A stretch of DNA of 12,369 bases from Thiotrichales bacterium (GTDB lineage: Bacteria > Pseudomonadota > Gammaproteobacteria > Francisellales > CACEW01), in NCBI GenBank assembly GCA_023266165.1, contig JAHFRR010000031.1, positions 1 to 12,369 on the forward strand, read 5' to 3'. The notes under the pieces were generated by a model. It saw nothing but the letters and a program-made list of their open reading frames with translations, was not told the DNA's origin and ran no database searches. Numbering within the stretch: the stretch's first letter is position 1; each line of letters opens with the position of its first letter. The position numbers were made by a program, and so were the translations under genes. Positions 6,844-12,369 of the stretch are shown in pieces.

Positions 6844-7824
6844 ATGGCACGTAAGCTTTCTGAGCGTCAGCATCGGGTTTTGGATGCAAGGCGCAACCAA
6901 GTCTTAAATACCCCAGACGCTGGGGAATGGGCCTTATTGATTGCCAACTTGGGTCGGCAAGTCCAGATAGAGTTGGAATCCGGTGCGCTGCTGTCGTGTT
7001 TCGTACGGCAAAACTTAGGCGCTCTCGTTGCGGGAGATCGCGTGTTGGTCTCGCTCGAAGACCCCCACAATCCTGTCATCATTGCACGCGCTGATCGCAC
7101 CTCGCTCCTCTTTCGCCCTGACCCCTACCATCGACAAAAAGACATCGCGGCGAATATCACGCAGTTGGTTATTGTCACTGCCAAACTCCCTGAGTTTATC
7201 CCATATTATCTCGACCAGTATTTGGTGATTGCTGAGTATTTTCATCTTTCACCCTTGATTTTATTCAATAAAACAGATCTTTTAGATAAAAATTTAGATA
7301 AAAATTTAAATCAAGATTTAAAGATATTAGAAACTTTAAAGTATTACCATGAGCAGCTGGGCTATCCCTGGCTTGCATGCAGTGCGCTGGAACATCAAGG
7401 ACTAGAAGCTTTCAATCAGGCACTGATAGGGCATCAATCCGTGATGATGGGGCTTTCAGGCACAGGGAAATCATCCCTGATCAATGCGCTATTCAGAAAA
7501 CCACTGGCCCGCACCCAGGAGGTCTCGCAGGCCAACTTAAAAGGCCAGCACACGACGACCACAGCACAACTCTATCATTTACCTCAAGGGGGTAATTTGA
7601 TTGACTCCCCGGGCATTCGAGAGTTCGGGGTGTGGGATCTGGAGCGTCAAGCCATCTTCCAAGGCTTTAAAGAGTTTCACGCAGATCTAGGGCACTGTCA
7701 ATTTCGTGATTGTCGACATGACAAAGAGCCAGGATGCCGGATACAGCTGCGTTTGAGCGACCCAAACGCTCTTCCCAGCGCTCGACGTGACAGCTTATTT
7801 CGAATGTTAGAAAGCGCTCGATAA
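6844..7824 (+). CDS. rsgA: Small ribosomal subunit biogenesis GTPase RsgA
   Basis: Circularly permuted GTPase that assists late 30S maturation; its GTPase activity is stimulated by the 30S subunit, and in studied bacteria it binds (p)ppGpp. An N-terminal OB-fold (about 25-90) is followed by the permuted motif order: G4 NKTD at 142-145, G5 SAL at 180-182, G1 GLSGTGKS at 203-210, G2 threonines near 237-240, and G3 DSPG at 254-257 within DSPGIREF. The C-terminal zinc-binding site is C285, C290, H292 and C298, with the same spacing as E. coli. At 326 aa it is slightly shorter than E. coli RsgA (350). A four-unit repeat lies just after G4 (residues 147-162). An AGG about 8 nt upstream supports the start. 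Probably co-transcribed with gyrB; convergent with the tautomerase gene. Confidence 0.97.
   Translation: MARKLSERQHRVLDARRNQVLNTPDAGEWALLIANLGRQVQIELESGALLSCFVRQNLGALVAGDRVLVSLEDPHNPVIIARADRTSLLFRPDPYHRQKDIAANITQLVIVTAKLPEFIPYYLDQYLVIAEYFHLSPLILFNKTDLLDKNLDKNLNQDLKILETLKYYHEQLGYPWLACSALEHQGLEAFNQALIGHQSVMMGLSGTGKSSLINALFRKPLARTQEVSQANLKGQHTTTTAQLYHLPQGGNLIDSPGIREFGVWDLERQAIFQGFKEFHADLGHCQFRDCRHDKEPGCRIQLRLSDPNALPSARRDSLFRMLESAR
7282..7329 (+). repeat. Degenerate 12-bp tandem repeat inside rsgA
   Basis: TTAGATAAAAAT occurs twice in direct tandem (7282-7305) and is followed by two degenerate 12-bp units beginning TTAAATCAAGAT and TTAAAGATATTA. Encoded units are LDKN, LDKN, LNQD and LKIL. The tract is clearly more A+T-rich than the gene around it and lies just after the G4 motif NKTD. 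The frame is preserved. Confidence 0.85.
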
Positions 7825-7835
7825 TCGGGATGGCG

Positions 7836-7861
7836 TGTTATGATGCATGGTCATTGTAACA
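7836..7861 (+). terminator. Weak hairpin between convergent rsgA and tautomerase genes
   Basis: TGTTATGATG (7836-7845) can pair with CATTGTAACA (7852-7861) around a 6-nt loop: 10 pairs including two G-U wobbles in plus-strand RNA. It is better paired in rsgA-direction RNA than in the opposite one. No T-run follows, so it is not a classic intrinsic terminator, but it is the only structure at this convergent junction. Confidence 0.25.
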
Positions 7862-7862
7862 T

Positions 7863-8243
7863 CTACGCATACTGCGCCACACCCAGTCCAAATGACCAAT
7901 TTTCCTTTGCAACCTCCACCAGATTGATAAAAACATCCTCGGGGCGAATCTGAATATTTTGAACCAAAAGCTCGACAATCCTGGCATACAGCGCTTTTTT
8001 CTGCTCTACAGAGCGCGTATTGCTTACGGTGAGCTGGATCAAGAGCAAATCATTGCTTCGTGCAATATCCAGATAGTTTTTGCCATACACAAAATTATCT
8101 TGCTCACACTCCTGGATCACCATGAAACGATCATTTTCAGGGACATTGAAGGTCTCTCGCATGGCCAAATAAATGCTCTCTAACATCGCTTCTTTATAGC
8201 GTTCTGATTTGCCTTTTCGCATCGATACGTGAGTCAACGGCAT
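7863..8243 (-). CDS. Tautomerase superfamily protein (4-oxalocrotonate tautomerase/MIF fold)
   Basis: A 126-aa protein of the tautomerase superfamily, long (two-beta-alpha-beta) type. The second residue is proline (MPLTHVS), which after methionine removal becomes the N-terminal proline used as catalytic base in this superfamily. The C-terminal RPEDVFINLVEVAKENWSFG block and the central NDRFMVIQE and SNDLLLIQLT strands match a widespread subgroup of unknown physiological substrate. A ribosome site AAGAGG lies about 10 nt upstream. It is the last gene of the minus-strand cluster, 38 bp after the kinase-like gene. Cytoplasmic; no signal sequence. The family call is strong; the natural reaction is unknown. 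Confidence 0.88.
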   Translation of the reverse strand: MPLTHVSMRKGKSERYKEAMLESIYLAMRETFNVPENDRFMVIQECEQDNFVYGKNYLDIARSNDLLLIQLTVSNTRSVEQKKALYARIVELLVQNIQIRPEDVFINLVEVAKENWSFGLGVAQYA

Positions 8244-8281
8244 GATGATGGTACCTCTTAGAATCTACCTTAAGTTTATAG

Positions 8282-9322
8282 TCAAATTGATTTTAAACAC
8301 TCATCTTGATAAAAGAAAGGGAAATCTTTACACATGCTCTTCCTGAAAATCACCTGATCAACCGCAAGCATCCAGGTTTGATCCACGATAGCCTTTTGCA
8401 ATTGAGCCATTGAACATTGACCTACAGAGGTTTCAGCACCTGGTAGGCTGGCGGAGGGCTCAAAATTATTTTTAGTCCATAGATAAATTTCCAGCAGCTT
8501 CATGCGAATATGCCATGAAAACTCGTGAAGGACCTCCTGACTCAATGGCATCACTGATTGATAGCCCGACAGATAGGCATGAAAATGCTGTGTCCACCGG
8601 ACATCTCCCTGAACAATCGATTGGAAAAACGGCCGAGAAAAATCACTCATAAACCAATGATAACACGGTAAATCAAAATCAATAAAATGGATTTGACGCT
8701 TTTCAGAAAGCACATTGGCTTCTCGATGATCTCCATGGTTTAACCCATAAAGATGCGGCGTTTGCGGACATTGAAAGAAATGTGCAGTGACCTGGGTCAA
8801 CTCCTCCTGAATGACTGTCGATTCCAGATGCGCATATCCTTGTAGCTCATCGAGAGATTGATGCCAATCCGTATAGTGATGTATGCCAGGTGCGTACTGA
8901 GTGGCGACCCTATGAAAAGCACCTAACGCCTTACCCCAGTTGATGTATACCTGAGAATCCTGATGATCAAACTGCAGGGCAGATCCAGGTACTGCTTTAC
9001 AGACATGTGCTAAAAAAATATCTTCTCCCTGATCAAGGGCCACAACCCAAGCACCGCTGCGTGCTGGGATAGGTTCGCACACGGGCACCTGATGTACCCA
9101 TAGATAACGCTGAAAAGCCATGCTTGCTAGGAGCTCTGCTTCATGACGCAACTGGCCGTGCGCAATTCGCAAATAATAATGTTGGCCCTGACTCAGAAAG
9201 CGATAAACAGAATTGATACCATGATTCACCAAAACGCATGATCCCGCCAACCCTCCCCAGGACTCAATGGCGCGTTGAGGTGTTTTGACACGGTCAAGTC
9301 GATTGAGCACTTCATTCCACAT
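8282..9322 (-). CDS. Phosphotransferase of the aminoglycoside phosphotransferase/SrkA/ThrB2 family
   Basis: A 346-aa protein with the small-molecule/protein kinase-like fold of the APH family, which includes SrkA stress kinases, type II homoserine kinase and choline kinases. Visible are an N-terminal nucleotide-binding lobe (YRFLSQGQHYYLRI at about 40-53), the catalytic loop HGDHREANVL at 196-205 with D198 and N203, and the metal-binding IDFD at 214-217 followed by FMSDFSRPF, typical of this family. The loop reads HGD-HR where SrkA has HGD-CH; other APH subgroups also carry arginine there. Substrate not predictable. The start is supported by a GGGGAG ribosome site about 9 nt upstream. It lies 21 bp after the MFS gene and 38 bp before the tautomerase. 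Confidence 0.8.
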   Translation of the reverse strand: MWNEVLNRLDRVKTPQRAIESWGGLAGSCVLVNHGINSVYRFLSQGQHYYLRIAHGQLRHEAELLASMAFQRYLWVHQVPVCEPIPARSGAWVVALDQGEDIFLAHVCKAVPGSALQFDHQDSQVYINWGKALGAFHRVATQYAPGIHHYTDWHQSLDELQGYAHLESTVIQEELTQVTAHFFQCPQTPHLYGLNHGDHREANVLSEKRQIHFIDFDLPCYHWFMSDFSRPFFQSIVQGDVRWTQHFHAYLSGYQSVMPLSQEVLHEFSWHIRMKLLEIYLWTKNNFEPSASLPGAETSVGQCSMAQLQKAIVDQTWMLAVDQVIFRKSMCKDFPFFYQDECLKSI

Positions 9323-9343
9323 AGCCCTGTCTCCCCAACATCC

Positions 9344-10501
9344 TCACGCTGCCAACGCGTTTTTTGCCACCAACCCCTTCACCATCGCCGCCAAAAAGGC
9401 CAGCAACGCCAACCCCACAGCCACTCCAATACATCCCTCAGGGCCAAAGCCTAAAGACAAAGGCACACCTCCCAGATAAGCGCCTAAGGCATTGCCCATA
9501 TTGAAAATACCGATATTGAGGGTGGAGGCAATATTGGGCGCGGCATGCGCGGCTTTGACAACGTTCATCTGAAGAGGGGCAACGGTTGAGAACGAGGCCA
9601 CGCCCCAAAAAAACAGGGTCATCACAGCGGCATAAGGCCACGCACTGCTGATGCTAAAAATCAAAGCGATCACAAGCAAAAACCCAACGGTCACCCTCAA
9701 GGCATACGAGATCCCTTGATCTGCTAGCTTTCCACCCCATAAGTTCCCCATGACAGACCCCACTCCAATCACCAGCAAAGCCAGGGTAATCCAGCTTCTT
9801 GGCACTTTTGTGATATCCAGTAAAATAGGCGCAATGTAAGTGAATAACGCAAAGACGCTTGCAAACGTCAGCAGGGTGACCAGCATGGCAAGCAAAACGT
9901 TGGGCTGGCGCATCACCCTCAGCTCTTCTCTAAAGTTGACAGGCGCCTCGTTATGGCCGCATTCCGGTAGAAAAGCCCAGAGGGCGAGAAACGCCAGAAC
10001 ACCAATCCCTGCGATCAACCAAAACGTGATATGCCAGGCCCAGTACTCTGCAATCCAGGTACCCAAAGGCACACCGATCACATTGGCCAACGTCAATCCT
10101 GTGAACATCAAGGCAACCGCATGCGCCTTGCGTTCAGGTGGCACCAATCGTGTGGCTACCACGGCACCTATCCCAAAAAAAGAGCCATGACAAAACGATG
10201 TCAGGATTCTTGCCATCATCATCGTGCTGTAATTCCATGACATCGCGCACGCCATGTTACCCATGATAAAAATCAGCATCAAGATCAATAAAGCTCTTTT
10301 ACGAGACAGGTTTTTAGTTAAAAAAGTCATGATGGGTGCGCCTACAGCAACACCCAGCGCATATAGACTCACCAGCAACCCTGCCATGGGAATGCTCACC
10401 TGCAGACTATGACCCACTTCTGGGAGAATCCCCATAATCACAAACTCAGTCGTCCCAATGCCAAAAGCACTCAGGGCTAACGCAAATAAGGCGAAGTTCA
10501 T
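9344..10501 (-). CDS. MFS transporter, DHA1 family, YdhP/AraJ-like
   Basis: Inner-membrane proton-driven exporter of 385 aa, predicted to have 12 transmembrane helices. The N-terminus (ALSAFGIGTTEFVIMGILP) and TM1-TM4 follow E. coli YdhP closely, including GAPIMTFLTKNLSRKRALL, a variant of motif A between TM2 and TM3. The TM5 motif C-like segment is GLTLANVIGVPLGTW, characteristic of antiporters. Another diagnostic stretch is PLQMNVVKAA in the second half with NIGIFNMGNALGAYLGG. The substrate is unknown; family members are linked to drug or sugar efflux. The start codon overlaps the stop of the upstream gene (ATGA), and no Shine-Dalgarno sequence is seen, suggesting translational coupling. 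Confidence 0.92.
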   Translation of the reverse strand: MNFALFALALSAFGIGTTEFVIMGILPEVGHSLQVSIPMAGLLVSLYALGVAVGAPIMTFLTKNLSRKRALLILMLIFIMGNMACAMSWNYSTMMMARILTSFCHGSFFGIGAVVATRLVPPERKAHAVALMFTGLTLANVIGVPLGTWIAEYWAWHITFWLIAGIGVLAFLALWAFLPECGHNEAPVNFREELRVMRQPNVLLAMLVTLLTFASVFALFTYIAPILLDITKVPRSWITLALLVIGVGSVMGNLWGGKLADQGISYALRVTVGFLLVIALIFSISSAWPYAAVMTLFFWGVASFSTVAPLQMNVVKAAHAAPNIASTLNIGIFNMGNALGAYLGGVPLSLGFGPEGCIGVAVGLALLAFLAAMVKGLVAKNALAA

Positions 10502-11070
10502 GGGGTTTTCGCTGTTTTTACGGGCTGCACTTTCTGAATTCCATGAGACAGCGCTCTGGAAACTTTTTCCACATGCGTGGCACTCTCAATCCCCACAACA
10601 GGCAACTTGCTTGCATCCAGTAGCCCCGTCTGAACGAGCACAGAGGCTTGATCCCAATAGATATGCTCATGTGAGACCTTATCACTTTTAAATCCGATAA
10701 TAACAACCAAAGGCACTTCTACACGCTGGCCTGTGGGCGCAATGCCAGGCAACATCCAAGGCATAGACACTGTATGAGTGAATTTGAGAATCAGCTCATC
10801 GACAATTTGCGACTCTCCAATGGTACGAGAGATCAAGACTGTCTCGATATCTTCTGGAAGGTTGGGAATAAATTTTTTTGCATAAAACTCACGAACTTCC
10901 GTCAATCCAACGCCTCCGGTCATCACAGGGATATTGATCAGATGCGCGCCTTCACACATCGTTGCCATGGTCTCTTCTACACTGTGGGCGACGAACTCAG
11001 CTTGGGTATGCGCTTCCCATAGGGCACAGAGCTTCTGTTGTCGAGGGGTAAGTGAAATCGCTTCTGACAT
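10498..11070 (-). CDS. NTF2-like/SnoaL-fold protein
   Basis: A 190-aa protein of the NTF2-like (SnoaL) alpha+beta barrel superfamily. Recognisable blocks are an N-terminal helix region with EETMATMCEGAHLINIPVM, then GGVGLTEVREFYAKKFI, RTIGESQIVDELILKFTHT, MPWMLPGIAPTGQRVEVP, and KVSHEHIYWDQASVLVQ-GLLD. This set is typical of a bacterial subgroup often labelled ester cyclase or nuclear transport factor 2 family; its biochemical role is unknown to me. A strong ribosome site (AGGGAGGG) lies 7 nt upstream. Its ATG overlaps the stop of the chagasin-like gene by one base (TAATG) and its stop overlaps the MFS start, so these three are almost certainly translated from one mRNA. Cytoplasmic, without a signal peptide. 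Confidence 0.78.
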   Translation of the reverse strand: MSEAISLTPRQQKLCALWEAHTQAEFVAHSVEETMATMCEGAHLINIPVMTGGVGLTEVREFYAKKFIPNLPEDIETVLISRTIGESQIVDELILKFTHTVSMPWMLPGIAPTGQRVEVPLVVIIGFKSDKVSHEHIYWDQASVLVQTGLLDASKLPVVGIESATHVEKVSRALSHGIQKVQPVKTAKTP

Positions 11071-11516
11071 TATGAGGCCCTCCCTGTAGAGGCTTCAGAT
11101 GCCTTAGAGGCAGTCGTCTGAGAGACATCGATGGGCAACACCATCACTTTCACGGGATAAGGCGCTGAGACAGCACCACCCACCCAAGGTTGTTGGTACA
11201 CAAACTCCAAGGTGACTTCTTGAGGCCCGACTTGAAAGTCAGGCTCGGTTGAAAACGTAAAGTATGAATACCCTGGAACGCCCACCATGCCTTTGGGTGC
11301 AGGATTTATCTCATAGTGATATCCAATAAAATGAACGGCTTTAGAGGGGTATTGCGTTAAAAACCATTGATATCCTGTTGTTGGGTTGGCAGAAAGTTTC
11401 ACGGCAAAATGTGTCTGACCTGGAGAGAGCTGGATCAGCGTTGAGGGTTCCACTGCAGCGATTGCACTGCATAAAAAAAAGCTGCTACTGATGAAACAAG
11501 TCTTGAGGATGCTCAT
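11070..11516 (-). CDS. Chagasin-type cysteine protease inhibitor (family I42), exported
   Basis: A 148-aa predicted secreted or periplasmic inhibitor of papain-like cysteine proteases. A signal peptide is clear at residues 1-20 or so (short basic start, hydrophobic core, SAIA-A cleavage region). The three inhibitory loops of I42 can be assigned: NPTTGYQW at 44-51, the glycine-rich VGVPG at 78-82, and QPW at 109-111, where chagasin has RPW. The C-terminal 18 residues or so are low-complexity (Ser/Thr/Ala-rich). A cysteine in the signal region (FFLC) does not fit a lipobox. A GGGAG site lies 9 nt upstream of the ATG. It lies 31 bp after guaC and heads the overlapping three-gene group. The target could be a self, competitor or host protease; that is not decidable from sequence. 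Confidence 0.85.
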   Translation of the reverse strand: MSILKTCFISSSFFLCSAIAAVEPSTLIQLSPGQTHFAVKLSANPTTGYQWFLTQYPSKAVHFIGYHYEINPAPKGMVGVPGYSYFTFSTEPDFQVGPQEVTLEFVYQQPWVGGAVSAPYPVKVMVLPIDVSQTTASKASEASTGRAS

Positions 11517-11547
11517 ATTTTTAAACTCCCGTTGATTTTATTAAATT

Positions 11548-12369
11548 TTATTGAAACGTTTTGTGAGGCAGACTTTCGATGCGCCCTGCAGGGGTGATTA
11601 ACGTATAGTTGAGTTTGCGTTGCAACTCACGAATACTGGCCGATCCCCCGTAGGTGAGTCCAGAGCGCAATCCGCCAATAATATCCGCTAAAATGGCCTC
11701 TTCCTCTTCTCGATAAGGCACTTCGGTAGCAACCCCTTCTGCTGTTTTCCAGTCGGGCATACCTCCCATAAAATCTGCCTGAGCTTCACGGCTTGCCATC
11801 CCACGATACATTTTCACTTTGGATCCATTGGGTTTGACAATGACATCCCCTGGTGTAGGCCGCGTGCCTGCAAACATGCCACCTAACATCACAAAATCAG
11901 CCCCAAAAGCCAGTGCCTTGACGATATCTCCCGGGGTTCGCAAGCCACCATCTGCAACAATGGAGCGGTCTACACGCGCACATTCTTGGACAGATGTCAG
12001 GGTTGGAACACCAAAACCTGTTTTAATTCGGGTGCTGCACACTGAACCCCCGCCAATCCCGACTTTAATGATGTCTGCACCGCAGGCTGCCAAAAAGTCT
12101 GCCCCCGCGTAGGTGGCCACATTGCCTGCCAGGATACAGGCATGGGGAAGCATTTTGCGAAGAGCTTTTAACGTGTTGCCAACATATTTGGCATGAGCAT
12201 GAGCCACATCAATGCAAAAGTACTCGGCACCTACGGTTTTCAACGCTTCAGCGCGCTCTAACTCAGCGAGGGTACACCCCACAGAAACAAATGCTTTGTG
12301 CTGGCATTTTTTGAATTCTTGAATATTGTCTTCAATGGACATGAATCGATGCAAAACACCCATGCCCCC
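11548..12369 (-). CDS. guaC: GMP reductase (5' end outside window)
   Basis: NADPH-dependent reductive deamination of GMP to IMP and ammonia, in purine salvage. The frame is open through the right edge: codons for two glycines precede the first internal ATG, giving GGMGVLHRFMSIE, an internal family motif, so roughly the first 60-100 residues are missing. The active-site loop is GIGGGSVCSTR, with the catalytic cysteine. The following IKTGFG favours GMP reductase over IMP dehydrogenase, which usually has V-x-GVG there. The phosphate site shows ADGGLRTPGDIVKA and MLGGMFAGT. The mobile-flap Arg-Tyr of IMP dehydrogenase (EGxEGRVxY) is replaced by EGVATEVPY. No CBS domains are seen in the visible part, and IIGGLRSGLTY is conserved. 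Residual doubt is between GuaC and a CBS-less IMPDH-like enzyme. Confidence 0.88.
   Translation of the reverse strand, partial: GGMGVLHRFMSIEDNIQEFKKCQHKAFVSVGCTLAELERAEALKTVGAEYFCIDVAHAHAKYVGNTLKALRKMLPHACILAGNVATYAGADFLAACGADIIKVGIGGGSVCSTRIKTGFGVPTLTSVQECARVDRSIVADGGLRTPGDIVKALAFGADFVMLGGMFAGTRPTPGDVIVKPNGSKVKMYRGMASREAQADFMGGMPDWKTAEGVATEVPYREEEEAILADIIGGLRSGLTYGGSASIRELQRKLNYTLITPAGRIESLPHKTFQ

Noticed and set aside
8705..8735. Broken catalytic loop in the kinase-like gene (HGD-HR instead of HGD-xH)
   Set aside because: The catalytic Asp and Asn are present, and arginine at that place occurs in other APH subgroups, so it is not evidence of a dead enzyme.
11455..11516. Lipoprotein signal in the chagasin-like protein
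   Set aside because: The cysteine in FFLC lacks the small residue before it that a lipobox needs; a normal signal peptidase I site fits better.
11517..11547. Promoter or terminator between guaC and the chagasin-like gene
   Set aside because: The 31-bp gap is A+T-rich, but no hairpin and no well-spaced -35/-10 pair could be found, so read-through from guaC is the simpler reading.
1..12369. Guanine-nucleotide gene cluster (yceF, relA, rsgA, guaC) as a dedicated system
   Set aside because: The genes lie in separate transcription units on both strands and are common housekeeping genes; the theme is more likely chance.

Overview
The window looks like chromosomal DNA of a gammaproteobacterium. 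GyrB follows the gammaproteobacterial pattern closely, including the Gram-negative insertion in its C-terminal half. RelA is the synthetase-only type with a dead hydrolase domain, and the Maf protein is of the YceF type. By eye the G+C is intermediate. The genes are dense, with no rRNA, tRNA, insertion sequence, prophage or CRISPR array visible. I cannot name the species. No stretch over 300 bases lacks a gene; the longest gap is 4108-4359, upstream of gyrB, and it carries several regulatory-looking signals.

Layout. (1) Bases 1-563, plus strand: 3' part of a YceF-type Maf pyrophosphatase, cut by the window edge, overlapping the 3' end of relA tail to tail by 26 bp. (2) Bases 538-3031, minus strand: a two-gene unit, VOC-fold protein then relA, with a good promoter at 3069-3096. 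(3) Bases 3163-4107, plus strand: an RlmM/FtsJ-like RNA 2'-O-methyltransferase whose promoter sits so close to the ATG that the mRNA may be leaderless. (4) Bases 4108-4359: a promoter followed directly by a long hairpin (possible small RNA or gyrB leader), then an imperfect palindrome and an extended -10 promoter before gyrB. (5) Bases 4360-7824, plus strand: gyrB and rsgA, probably one operon. (6) Bases 7863-12369, minus strand: guaC (5' end outside the window), a secreted chagasin-type cysteine-protease inhibitor, an NTF2-like protein, an MFS exporter, an aminoglycoside-phosphotransferase-fold kinase and a tautomerase. These are tightly packed, two junctions overlap, and they could form one long transcript.

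Working together. Several products act on guanine nucleotides or answer to them: RelA makes (p)ppGpp, RsgA is a ribosome-assembly GTPase, GuaC converts GMP to IMP, and YceF hydrolyses modified GTP. This is probably coincidence of housekeeping genes rather than a system. The accessory part is the 7863-11516 cluster, whose joint function I cannot assign.

The most unusual points are a RelA whose alpha-helical linker region is shortened and partly replaced by seven 9-bp repeats; a second in-frame repeat tract in RsgA; a possible leaderless mRNA for the methyltransferase; and the promoter-plus-hairpin element ahead of gyrB. I found no convincing new defence, mobile or biosynthetic system.
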